Assembly (NCBI GenBank): GCA_018829485.1 | Contig: JAHJTU010000042.1 | Coordinates: forward strand, 1-6,091 | Source of the DNA: Nanobdellota archaeon | GTDB lineage: Archaea; Nanobdellota; Nanobdellia; Pacearchaeales; UBA12030 | DNA: 6,091 nt | Direction: 5' to 3' | Shown: positions 1 through 5,686 of the stretch, one piece after another | Layout: the number at the start of each line of letters is the position of its first letter | Numbering within the stretch: position 1 is the stretch's first letter | Notes under the pieces: model-generated | The model's input: only the letters and a program-made list of their open reading frames with translations | The model's database searches: none | Told to the model about the DNA's origin: nothing | Position numbers and translations under genes: made by a program

Positions 1-89
1 TCTTGTGCTGTTGCGTTTATAGCAACAAAGCTTGTAAGAACTACTGCCATCAATAGGAATAAAGGCAATTTTATATTTTGTTTTTGCAT
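1..89 (-). CDS. Secreted protein, N-terminal fragment with signal peptide (runs off the left edge)
   Basis: An open frame on the minus strand starts at ATG 89-87 and continues beyond base 1, so only 29 codons are visible. The peptide has a textbook Sec signal: a short basic N-region (K3, K7), a hydrophobic core at about residues 8-23 (LPLFLLMAVVLTSFVA), and a cleavage-like ATA-Q site near residues 26-29. The mature protein would therefore begin at about Q29 and be exported or surface-attached. A strong archaeal TATA/BRE element lies about 56 bp upstream of the ATG, which supports both the start codon and the strand. There is no clear Shine-Dalgarno site; the leader just ahead of the ATG reads GCTAAGGGAAATAAA. 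Nothing of the mature protein is present, so its function cannot be guessed. It lies downstream of the thermosome gene in the same direction but is separately promoted. Confidence 0.72.
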   Translation of the reverse strand, partial: MQKQNIKLPLFLLMAVVLTSFVAINATAQ

Positions 90-97
90 TTTATTTC

Positions 98-113
98 CCT
101 TAGCCTAAGGCTA
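98..113. repeat. Two overlapping palindromes in the leader of the secreted-protein gene
   Basis: CCTTAG (98-103) with CTAAGG (105-110), and TAGCCT (101-106) with AGGCTA (108-113), form two perfect inverted repeats that overlap and each have a one-base centre. The spacers are too short for an RNA hairpin, so if functional this is more like a DNA-binding site just downstream of the predicted transcription start. It may be chance. Confidence 0.35.
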
Positions 114-140
114 TTGTTGTTATTGGAGAGTTAATTTTAA

Positions 141-156
141 CTATATAAACCTTTCG
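141..156 (-). promoter_or_regulatory. Archaeal TATA box plus BRE for the secreted-protein gene
   Basis: Read on the minus strand this is CGAAAGG followed by TTTATATAG, a near-ideal purine-rich BRE and TATA box. The usual distance of about 26 bp puts the transcription start near 119 and leaves a leader of about 30 nt before the ATG at 89. That leader contains overlapping short palindromes at 98-113. Confidence 0.7.
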
Positions 157-177
157 GTGACATCAAATTTTTGGGAG

Positions 178-191
178 TAAAAGTAGAAAAA
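178..191 (-). terminator. T-rich termination tract after the thermosome gene
   Basis: On the minus strand, about 33 nt beyond the thermosome stop codon, the sequence reads CTTTTTCTACTTTTA. Runs of T in the RNA-like strand, without a hairpin, are the usual archaeal termination signal. It lies just upstream of the promoter of the next minus-strand gene, which is where a transcript boundary is expected. Evidence is by position and composition only. Confidence 0.35.
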
Positions 192-224
192 GATTGGATT
201 TTTTTAAGCTAATTTTTAATATAC

Positions 225-1832
225 TTACTCATAACCAGACATGCCTTGCATACCAGAAGGCATTCTTGGTTCGCTTTTACCTGATGCAATAATATCATCA
301 ATTCTTAAAATAAGATTTGCAACTTCTGATGCTGAAGTTATTGCCTGTGTTTTTATTTTCAATGGCTCAATAATTCCTGCTTCAAAAGTATTGCCAACAC
401 CATGATTTTCAACATCTATTCCAGTATACTGATGCCCAGCATCATGCTTTGCTTTTAATTCAGTAATAATATCAATAGGATCTAATCCAGAATTCTCAGC
501 CAAGATTTTTGGAATGCTTTCAATTGCAAGTGCAAATTCCTCAATTGCTAATTGCTCTCTTCCTTTCATACCTTGTGCAAATTCTCTTATTTTTCTTGCT
601 AATGCAATTTCTATTGCTCCTCCACCTGCAACAATCTTTTGATCTTTTAATACAGCTGCAACATCTCCTAATCCATCTTTAATTGCTCTTTCAACTTCAT
701 CAACAACATGCTCTGTTCCACCCCTTATAAGTATTGTAAGTGCTTTTGGATTTGGACAATCTCTAATATAAAGCATGCCTTCTGCATCTTTTCCTTCTTT
801 TATTTCTTCAACAATTCTAGCTTTTCCCAAATCCTCTTCATTTAATTCATTAAGATTGCTAATAATCTTGCCTGCTGTTGCTTTTGAAAGTTTTTCCATA
901 TCACTTTTCTTTACTCTTCTAACTGCAAGTATTTTTGATTTAGCAAGATAATATTGAGCAACATCATCAATTCCTTTTTGGCATATCACAACATTTGCTC
1001 CTGATTTCTTAACTTTTTCAACCATTGATTTAAGCATTTTTTCTTCTTGATCTAAAAATGCCTGTAATTGTTCTGGAGCACTAATATTAACTTTAGTATC
1101 AGTTTCAGGAGATTTTATTTCTAATGCACAGTCAAGCAATGCAATTTTGGCATCTTCTATCTTTTTTGGCATATCAGAATGAACTCTTTCCTTATCAAGA
1201 ACAATTCCTTTGATTAATTCTGTTTCTGAAATGCTTTTGCCTTTTTTCTTTTCTAATTTTATTGAATCTATTCCTTCTTCAGAAACTTGAATAAGAGCAT
1301 CAACAACTAATTTTGCTAAAAGATCTTTTGCACTTTCAGAACCCTTGCCTGTCATTGCAGTAATAGCAATTTTTTCAAGCAAATCTCTGTCATCTTTTTC
1401 AATATGAATAGCAATTTCATTTAAAATTTTTATAGCTTGTTCAGCTGCAAGTCTGTAGCCTTTTACAATAACAGTAGGATGAACATCTTGGTCTAGTAAT
1501 TTTTCAGCGTTCTTTAATAATTCACCTGCAAGAACAACTGCTGTTGTAGTTCCATCACCAACTTCAGCTTCTTGTGTTTTAGCAATTTCAACCATCATCT
1601 TAGCTGCTGGATGTTCTATTTGCATTTCCTCAAGTATTGTAACACCATCATTTGTTACTGTAATATCTCCAATAGAATCAACAAGCATTTTATCCATGCC
1701 CCTTGGTCCCAAAGTTGTTTTAACTGTTTCAGCAACTAATCTAGCAGCCATAATATTATTTCTTTGCGCATCTCTGCCTATCATTCTGCTTACATTCTCT
1801 GGTAAAATATATACTGGTTGTTTATCTCCCAT
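225..1832 (-). CDS. thsA: Thermosome subunit (group II chaperonin, Cpn60/TCP-1 family)
   Basis: This is a cytosolic ATP-driven protein-folding machine. Subunits assemble into a double-ring cage closed by a built-in lid. The 535-residue length is normal for the family and the frame is intact. Signature motifs are all present in order: TTLGPRGMDKMLVD (39-52), TNDGVTIL (60-67), the nucleotide-binding GDGTTT (92-97, with D93), TGKG (161-164), RGGTEHVVDEVERA (370-383) followed by the catalytic-type Asp D386, and VAGGGAIE (401-408). The equatorial domain spans about residues 1-145 and 400-520, the apical domain roughly 215-365, and intermediate segments lie between. The C-terminal tail is short (PSGMQGMSGYE) and keeps only traces of the GGM repeats common in archaeal thermosomes. 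No second subunit gene is visible here, so homo- or hetero-oligomer cannot be decided. The start is the first Met of the conserved N-terminus; no Shine-Dalgarno precedes it. The symbol is generic, since subunit class (alpha or beta) cannot be told. Confidence 0.98.
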   Translation of the reverse strand: MGDKQPVYILPENVSRMIGRDAQRNNIMAARLVAETVKTTLGPRGMDKMLVDSIGDITVTNDGVTILEEMQIEHPAAKMMVEIAKTQEAEVGDGTTTAVVLAGELLKNAEKLLDQDVHPTVIVKGYRLAAEQAIKILNEIAIHIEKDDRDLLEKIAITAMTGKGSESAKDLLAKLVVDALIQVSEEGIDSIKLEKKKGKSISETELIKGIVLDKERVHSDMPKKIEDAKIALLDCALEIKSPETDTKVNISAPEQLQAFLDQEEKMLKSMVEKVKKSGANVVICQKGIDDVAQYYLAKSKILAVRRVKKSDMEKLSKATAGKIISNLNELNEEDLGKARIVEEIKEGKDAEGMLYIRDCPNPKALTILIRGGTEHVVDEVERAIKDGLGDVAAVLKDQKIVAGGGAIEIALARKIREFAQGMKGREQLAIEEFALAIESIPKILAENSGLDPIDIITELKAKHDAGHQYTGIDVENHGVGNTFEAGIIEPLKIKTQAITSASEVANLILRIDDIIASGKSEPRMPSGMQGMSGYE

Positions 1833-1854
1833 TTTCTTATTTTAGATTTTTATC

Positions 1855-1863
1855 CTATTTATC
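1855..1863 (-). promoter_or_regulatory. Candidate proximal TATA box for the thermosome gene (leaderless spacing)
   Basis: On the minus strand the sequence reads AGAATAA then GATAAATAG. Its centre is about 27 bp upstream of the thermosome ATG, the spacing expected for a leaderless transcript. That would agree with the lack of a Shine-Dalgarno site. It competes with a second candidate further upstream at 1906-1914. Confidence 0.4.
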
Positions 1864-1900
1864 TTATTCTTTTATCCCTTAGCGTGTATTAAGGTATGAG

Positions 1901-1915
1901 ATTTATTTTTTAAAT
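1901..1915 (-). promoter_or_regulatory. Candidate distal TATA element for the thermosome gene, within an inverted repeat
   Basis: On the minus strand this reads ATTTAAAAAATAAAT. It would place transcription start near 1884 and give a leader of about 50 nt. ATTTA (1901-1905) and TAAAT (1911-1915) form an inverted repeat around a T5 centre, a layout that could also serve a regulator. In this AT-rich DNA the match has limited weight. Confidence 0.35.
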
Positions 1916-1929
1916 GTTATGGTTATATC

Positions 1930-3321
1930 TTAATTTTCGAGAATACCATATTTTTGTAATTCCTTTAATAATGGTTTACCTTTATCTCCAAAATAATCAA
2001 TTTGTTCTTTTACTGTTCTGAATAAGGGTTTTATTGATCCATTTCCATTATTTAAAATCAACCTACCTGCTGCTAATCTCAAATTACTATAAATTGCTGA
2101 TGAATATATAACAGAACTAAGTTCATCGAGTAATTCTCTTTCACCATATTCTTTTATGCTTGGATCAAACAAAGCCCATCTTTCTATGTAGCTTTTTGTT
2201 ATTTCTTTAATTGCTCTTTCTCTGTCCTCTAATTTAAGGAAGATTGATGGATGTCCGATTAATGTTCCAAGATGAAATGCTCTATGCCCATGAACAACTC
2301 CGCCAGCATCAACTAATGATTCTATCATATTATGCCAGGGATATCCATCTTTTTGTATGAATGTTACCATTTTTGGATTTTTTGGCTCCATCAATGATTC
2401 TGCAATAAGGTTAAATGCTTTTTTAGTGTTTTCTTCATCAATTTCTTTAGAATATATGTCTGTTTTTTTGGAAAGAAAAGCATCTTTATTAGCTAAAATT
2501 GATACATACTTAGAAAATTTTCTTAAATAATAATCTTTATCAAATCTTTCAATTCTTTGCTTTCTTTTTCCATTTGGATGAAGTAAAGAGTAAATTTCAT
2601 CTTCGTATTGTGGCAATTTTTGATGCAACAAAATCACCGGATTTAATGCTGGAACAACACATCTCCAATCTGCATGTTCTTTCTCTAAAAATCTTTCTTC
2701 TAATGATTTTTTCCCTATTTTTTCCAATAAAAGGATTTTTCTCAAATCAAATTCATTAGCTGCAGTACCCCCTATACTTAATAATTGTGGGAATAATTGT
2801 ATTTTTGGTCTATTAGCAAAAGAGTAATCATCAAGAGGAATGTTTTTTGTTGCAACAGTTAATATTGCTTTTTCTATTTCATATCCCTCTTCTGGAGAAT
2901 CTATATCAATGACTTTTCTAAGGGCATTCAATGGAAGTTTAAACAAGTTAATAAGTGGAGATTTTGAAAAATCTAAAAGACCTGATTTCTTTTCTTCTAT
3001 ATCTGTTTCTATTTTAGGATCACTTATACTGCTTGCATCATCCCTATATTTTTTCAAAAAGAACAATTCTGGTGTTGGTACTGCTTCATCATATCTTCTT
3101 ATCCAAGCAGTTAATTCGTAAATATTTGATTTAGTATTATCTCTTCTTCTCTCATGTCTCTCTAAAGTTATGTCTTCAACTTCTTCTATTGGCAATTTGC
3201 CTTTTGTAAAAAAATAGTTAGAGATTAATGGTTTTAATGCTCCTATTAATTCTCCTTTACTAATCCATTTTAATTCATCCCTTAATATTCTCTCTTCTAA
3301 TGCTTGATTTGTTGAATTCAT
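1930..3321 (-). CDS. Unrecognised 463-residue cytoplasmic protein with a His-rich loop
   Basis: I do not recognise this family. The frame is long, intact and ends with a stop 97 bp before the thermosome start, and the codon use looks like that of its neighbours, so it is a real gene. There is no signal peptide or membrane segment. The N-terminal third (1-120) is highly charged, including an ERHERRR stretch (54-60). The middle (about 120-310) alternates charged helices and hydrophobic segments. The most distinctive part is at residues 327-357: YPWH, then DAGGVVHGHRAFH and IGH, giving His at 330, 344, 346, 350 and 357 plus D338, a possible metal or catalytic site. The C-terminus (about 365-463) is predicted mostly helical. 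There is one Cys only (C221). It lies upstream of the thermosome gene in the same direction but the thermosome has its own promoter candidates, so a joint function is not implied. It starts at ATG 3321-3319 without a Shine-Dalgarno site. Confidence 0.85.
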   Translation of the reverse strand: MNSTNQALEERILRDELKWISKGELIGALKPLISNYFFTKGKLPIEEVEDITLERHERRRDNTKSNIYELTAWIRRYDEAVPTPELFFLKKYRDDASSISDPKIETDIEEKKSGLLDFSKSPLINLFKLPLNALRKVIDIDSPEEGYEIEKAILTVATKNIPLDDYSFANRPKIQLFPQLLSIGGTAANEFDLRKILLLEKIGKKSLEERFLEKEHADWRCVVPALNPVILLHQKLPQYEDEIYSLLHPNGKRKQRIERFDKDYYLRKFSKYVSILANKDAFLSKKTDIYSKEIDEENTKKAFNLIAESLMEPKNPKMVTFIQKDGYPWHNMIESLVDAGGVVHGHRAFHLGTLIGHPSIFLKLEDRERAIKEITKSYIERWALFDPSIKEYGERELLDELSSVIYSSAIYSNLRLAAGRLILNNGNGSIKPLFRTVKEQIDYFGDKGKPLLKELQKYGILEN

Positions 3322-3385
3322 TTTTTAAAATTTTGAACATAAAAGTATCAAAATTAACTGCCCTTGCCTGAAAAGATAAAGAGCA

Positions 3386-3402
3386 ATTAATTTATAAATA
3401 TT
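3386..3402. promoter_or_regulatory. Palindromic TATA element in the divergent intergenic region
   Basis: ATTTATAAAT at 3390-3399 is a perfect palindrome inside AATTTATAAATATT, so it reads as a TATA box on both strands. On the minus strand it would start a transcript near 3368, about 47 nt ahead of the 463-residue protein. On the plus strand it would start near 3420, about 78 nt ahead of the CBS gene. The minus-strand role is the better fit because the CBS gene has a closer candidate. Confidence 0.45.
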
Positions 3403-3457
3403 GTTAAAATTGTTATTTCTTAATTACAAATGGATAAAGAGAAATTTATTAGTTAAA

Positions 3458-3465
3458 TTTAAAAA
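3458..3465 (+). promoter_or_regulatory. Candidate TATA box for the CBS-domain gene
   Basis: TTTAAAAA centred near 3461 would start transcription near 3487, leaving a leader of about 11 nt that contains GAGGG. An alternative, TTTATTAG at 3445-3452, would start near 3474. The region is AT-rich, so the choice is uncertain. Confidence 0.4.
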
Positions 3466-3482
3466 CTTAAGAGGACTTAAGA
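3465..3482 (+). repeat. Tandem ACTTAAGA repeat with 10-bp period upstream of the CBS gene
   Basis: ACTTAAGA occurs at 3465-3472 and again at 3475-3482, exactly one DNA helical turn apart. Each copy contains the palindrome CTTAAG. The pair lies between the predicted TATA box and the start codon, where a bound regulator would block transcription. Confidence 0.5.
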
Positions 3483-3490
3483 AATTAGGC

Positions 3491-3495
3491 GAGGG
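3491..3495 (+). promoter_or_regulatory. Ribosome-binding site of the CBS-domain gene
   Basis: GAGGG ends two bases before the ATG at 3498. The match to the archaeal 16S tail is good but the spacing is short. It is the only convincing purine-rich site ahead of any start in the window and supports this start codon. Confidence 0.45.
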
Positions 3496-3497
3496 AA

Positions 3498-4109
3498 ATG
3501 AAAAAGAGAATTCAATTAACTAAATTTAAGCAAGAAACAGGAATTAAAGTTGGAGATATGATGACGAGAAATGTTATCAAGGTATCTCCAGAGACTACTG
3601 TAAAAGAATGTGTTAAAAAATTATTTGGAGTTAAGGCAAGTAATTTTGTAGTTGAAGATAAAGGTAAACTTGTTGGAATTATTACTAAAAGAGATTTACT
3701 TTTGTCAATAATAAGATCTAAAAATCCAGGCAATGTTAAAGTTAAAGAAGTTATGACTAGAAAAGTAAGAACAATCAAACCAGATATTGATTTGTATCAA
3801 GCATCAATTTTAATGAAGAAAACAAAGATAAAGAAACTTCCTGTTATGGAAAACAATAAAATAATAGGATTTCTAACTATGAAAGATATTGTTAGATTTG
3901 AACCACAACTTTTTGAGCATATTGCAGAAGCAGTACATATTAGAGAAGAAAGTGAGAAATTGAAAAGACTTGACAAATACAAAGGACAAAGAGATAGAGG
4001 ATTGCATGGAACAGAAGGACATTGTGAAGAATGTGGTAATTTTGGTGTATTAGAAGAAATAGATGGAAGACTTATTTGTGTTGTATGCAAAGACAATCTT
4101 GGATACTAG
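3498..4109 (+). CDS. Two-CBS-domain protein with C-terminal zinc ribbon
   Basis: This is a probable cytoplasmic nucleotide-sensing regulator of 203 residues. A tandem CBS pair (Bateman module) covers about residues 16-72 and 80-136. Each CBS begins with a V-x-D/E-V/M-MT-R type entry (GDMMTRNV at 19-26 and KEVMTRKV at 83-90). Each ends with a GIITKRD or GFLTMKD segment containing the T-x-x-D motif (T63-D66 and T127-D130) that contacts the ribose of AMP, ATP or SAM in known CBS structures. A charged linker (137-174) leads to a small zinc ribbon with ligands C176, C179, C194 and C197 in two C-x2-C knuckles. CBS plus zinc ribbon is a known archaeal architecture, but its binding partner and target are generally unknown. 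The ribbon suggests a protein or nucleic-acid contact switched by ligand binding. No membrane segments or enzyme domain are present, so it acts as a stand-alone regulator. It is divergent from the 463-residue gene. Confidence 0.93.
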   Translation: MKKRIQLTKFKQETGIKVGDMMTRNVIKVSPETTVKECVKKLFGVKASNFVVEDKGKLVGIITKRDLLLSIIRSKNPGNVKVKEVMTRKVRTIKPDIDLYQASILMKKTKIKKLPVMENNKIIGFLTMKDIVRFEPQLFEHIAEAVHIREESEKLKRLDKYKGQRDRGLHGTEGHCEECGNFGVLEEIDGRLICVVCKDNLGY

Positions 4110-4151
4110 TTCTATAGCATTAGAAAAGATTTTAAAAGTTAAAATTCTATA

Positions 4152-4158
4152 GTTTTTT
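4152..4158 (+). terminator. T-run after the CBS gene
   Basis: GTTTTTT lies 43 nt after the CBS stop codon and could serve as an archaeal oligo-T terminator. Alternatively the TTTTTTAAAG here is part of a TATA-like element for the next gene. Confidence 0.28.
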
Positions 4159-4170
4159 AAAGAAAAGAGA

Positions 4171-4178
4171 TATATATT
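4171..4178 (+). promoter_or_regulatory. TATA box ahead of the 169-residue protein
   Basis: AAAAGAGA followed by TATATATT looks like a BRE and TATA box. The centre is only about 16 bp from the ATG at 4190, so the usual spacing would start the transcript near 4200, inside the frame as called. Either a weaker element near 4154-4161 is used, or translation starts at the in-frame ATG at 4220. Confidence 0.5.
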
Positions 4179-4189
4179 TTAATTAGAAA

Positions 4190-4699
4190 ATGGTTGAATT
4201 TGACAAAGTTATAAGTTTAATGATTAGACAGAAAGCAGGGCTTTTTCAATTTAAAGAACTTTATGGTTTTGCTTATAGGTGGTTGACTTCTGAAGAATTT
4301 GAAGTTGATGAAAAAGAATACACTGAAAAGATAAAGCCATATGGCAAGGAGATTTTTATTGAATGGAGAGCAAGAAGAAGGATTTCTGATTATTTCAGGT
4401 TTTATATTCAAGTTGTAATTACTGTTCTTGGTATGACAGAAGTTGAAGTTAAAAAAGATGATCAGAAGATAAAACTTAATAGGGCAGAAATAAGAATTGA
4501 TGTTAATTCATTTCTTGAAAAAGATTATGAAAACAGGTGGGAAACTTCTCCTGTAGCTAAATTCATGAGGGGTGTTTATGATAGGTATCTTATAAGGGGA
4601 AGAATTCTGCAATATGAAGTTAAACTCAGAGAAGAAACAATCAACCTTGTTGAGCAATTAAAAGCATTCCTTGCATTAGAAGCAAGAAAGAATTTTTAG
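4190..4699 (+). CDS. Unrecognised basic, aromatic-rich 169-residue protein
   Basis: I do not recognise a named family. The frame is intact, has a good coding character and lies between two promoter elements, so I take it as real. The sequence is rich in aromatics and Arg/Lys. A helical, aromatic N-terminal part (LFQFKELYGFAYRWL, 18-32) is followed by IFIEWRARRRISDYFRFYIQ (55-74) and a hydrophobic VVITVLGM (75-82). Then come alternating beta-like strands (83-106) and a conserved-looking DYENRWE segment (112-118). The C-terminus (about 135-165) is a long amphipathic helix. The hydrophobic segment at 71-82 is too short for a membrane span, so the protein is probably cytosolic or peripherally bound. 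There is no signal peptide. The start at 4190 is the longest option; ATG 4220 (residue 11) is possible from promoter spacing. No function is proposed. Confidence 0.82.
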   Translation: MVEFDKVISLMIRQKAGLFQFKELYGFAYRWLTSEEFEVDEKEYTEKIKPYGKEIFIEWRARRRISDYFRFYIQVVITVLGMTEVEVKKDDQKIKLNRAEIRIDVNSFLEKDYENRWETSPVAKFMRGVYDRYLIRGRILQYEVKLREETINLVEQLKAFLALEARKNF

Positions 4700-4710
4700 T
4701 TCTTTTCCTT
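4692..4710 (+). terminator. T-rich tract at the end of the 169-residue gene
   Basis: TTTTTAGTTCTTTTCCTT overlaps the TAG stop and runs just past it, immediately before the next promoter. Its position fits an oligo-T transcription stop. The evidence is compositional. Confidence 0.33.
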
Positions 4711-4717
4711 AGAAAAA

Positions 4718-4726
4718 TTTATATTA
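4718..4726 (+). promoter_or_regulatory. TATA box of the 274-residue membrane protein gene (leaderless)
   Basis: AGAAAAA then TTTATATTA form a clean BRE and TATA box. Its centre is 25 bp upstream of the ATG at 4747, so transcription should start at or next to the start codon. This is the clearest leaderless promoter in the window and it decides the start of the gene. Confidence 0.65.
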
Positions 4727-4746
4727 TTTAATTACTTTATTTATTC

Positions 4747-5571
4747 ATGACAAATCCGAGTGGTGGTGCAGGCTGGGAAGGTCCTGGGTTTCCTCCGGGA
4801 CAAGGAGCAGGTTCTGGTATGGGGGGTTCGCCGAATCCTCTTGGTTGTTTGCTTGTTCTTATGATTGGAATGGGATTATTAGGGGTTCTTGGTGAGAAAG
4901 CTTATGAAGGTGGTAAAAAAGAGTATATAAGAAGGAAAAATACTGTTGTAATTAAAGATGTTGAACAAACATTAGAGAAAAAATTAGATAATGTTAGTTG
5001 CAATATTCATGACTATAAAAAAGAGAATTGGAATAAATACATAGAAAAAGAATGGGAAGAACAAAGAGAATTGGATGAAATTAGAAGTAAGTATAAAAAG
5101 GATTATAAAAAACACACTTACTTTTTAGAATACGGACGTGCAGAATCTGCATGGTATGATATGGTAGAAGATTTTAAGGATGAAAATGCAATTAATACTG
5201 GCATTAAAGTAGAGAAAGGCAAAAAATATTTTATACATGCTGATTTTGATAATTTAGTTTTTCCTCCATATACAAGTAATTATGATATCTCACTTAGAAT
5301 TGGAGAAAATGGAGAATGGGATTCAATTTCTTCAAGAAATAGATTTGGTTGGGATGGTGGTTTTATTCGTTATAGGAAGCTTGATGTTAGAACTACTAAT
5401 TCAAAAGGATTTGGTTTTATTATGATTCCAGATAAAACTGGTGAGCTTGAATTCTGTCCTTGTATAATAGATAATCCTAAAGGTAATAAGATTAAAGGTT
5501 CTATTTTATTAACAATTAAAGAGATTGATACAAAATATGTTCATAATACAGATTATGTTCCTTATCATTAA
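4747..5571 (+). CDS. Single-pass membrane protein: Gly/Pro-rich head, coiled coil, beta-rich C-terminal domain
   Basis: I do not recognise the family, but the architecture is clear. Residues 1-32 are Gly/Pro/Ser-rich with a single charged residue. Residues 33-49 (GCLLVLMIGMGLLGVLG) form one membrane segment. Residues about 51-125 are strongly charged and helical, probably a coiled coil with many K, E and aromatic residues. Residues about 148-262 look like a beta-sandwich: GIKVEKGKKYFIHADF, then SLRIGENGEW, GFGFIMIPDKTGELEF, and KGSILLTIKEI. That run of motifs resembles jelly-roll lectin-type domains of the LecA (PA-IL) kind. The resemblance is by eye and unproven. The K/R cluster just after the membrane segment (K51, K57, K58, R62, R63, K64) favours C-terminus-inside by the positive-inside rule, which is odd for a lectin-like domain. 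Cysteines are at 34, 85, 237 and 239. The gene has its own leaderless promoter and no T-run after its stop, so read-through into the following RNA region is possible. Confidence 0.85.
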   Translation: MTNPSGGAGWEGPGFPPGQGAGSGMGGSPNPLGCLLVLMIGMGLLGVLGEKAYEGGKKEYIRRKNTVVIKDVEQTLEKKLDNVSCNIHDYKKENWNKYIEKEWEEQRELDEIRSKYKKDYKKHTYFLEYGRAESAWYDMVEDFKDENAINTGIKVEKGKKYFIHADFDNLVFPPYTSNYDISLRIGENGEWDSISSRNRFGWDGGFIRYRKLDVRTTNSKGFGFIMIPDKTGELEFCPCIIDNPKGNKIKGSILLTIKEIDTKYVHNTDYVPYH

Positions 5572-5580
5572 ATCATAAAA

Positions 5581-5588
5581 TTTAAATA
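5581..5588 (+). promoter_or_regulatory. TATA box upstream of the structured RNA region and dnaG
   Basis: ATAAAA followed by TTTAAATA, starting 10 bp after the preceding stop codon, is a good archaeal promoter element and would start a transcript near 5611. A second candidate, TATAAAAT at 5604-5611, would start near 5632, right at the foot of the hairpin at 5633. Since no open reading frame of normal size follows, the transcript would begin with about 260-280 nt of untranslated RNA. Confidence 0.5.
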
Positions 5589-5632
5589 GTCAAAGTTCGT
5601 TAGTATAAAATCACGTATTAAATCAATCAATA

Positions 5633-5653
5633 GAACCTTTTAGAAAAAGGTTC
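5633..5653 (+). other. Nine-bp perfect hairpin followed by an A-rich linker
   Basis: GAACCTTTT (5633-5641) pairs perfectly with AAAGGTTC plus one more A (5645-5653) around a short AGA loop; eight pairs with a five-base loop is the more relaxed form. It is followed by an almost pure A/T, A-rich linker (5654-5680) that cannot fold well. The hairpin could cap the 5' end of an RNA. On the opposite strand the linker would be a T-rich terminator. Confidence 0.55.
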
Positions 5654-5686
5654 ATCAAAAACAAAAAAAATAAAATAAAAATTCAC

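Noticed and set aside
2574..3121. Two plus-strand open frames (2574-2759 and 2840-3121) opposite the 463-residue gene
   Set aside because: They lie wholly inside an intact longer gene on the other strand, have no promoter of their own and the protein sequences are low-complexity hydrophobic runs typical of antisense frames.
3430..3456. Eight-codon ORF (ATG 3430 to TAA 3456) ahead of the CBS gene
   Set aside because: It would be in the leader only if transcription began at the far TATA element near 3390; the closer promoter candidates exclude it, and such short ORFs are common by chance.
3512..4096. Two minus-strand open frames (3512-3778 and 3797-4096) opposite the CBS gene
   Set aside because: The sense strand encodes clear CBS and zinc-ribbon motifs, so these are antisense shadows; one is rich in Ser, Leu and Pro as expected from the complement of this coding sequence.
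4110..4152. Direct repeat of TTCTATAG (4110-4117 and 4145-4152)
   Set aside because: It is eight AT-rich bases in an AT-rich intergenic stretch, with no phasing to a start or promoter, so chance is sufficient.
4217..4411. Minus-strand open frame opposite the 169-residue gene
   Set aside because: It is contained in a better frame on the plus strand and has no supporting promoter or start signal.
5655..5680. T-rich tract on the minus strand as terminator of a minus-strand structured RNA
   Set aside because: The tract would be an excellent archaeal terminator, but several helices depend on G-U pairs that become A-C mismatches on the minus strand, and the start would have to lie inside the dnaG coding sequence. 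Kept as a weaker alternative.
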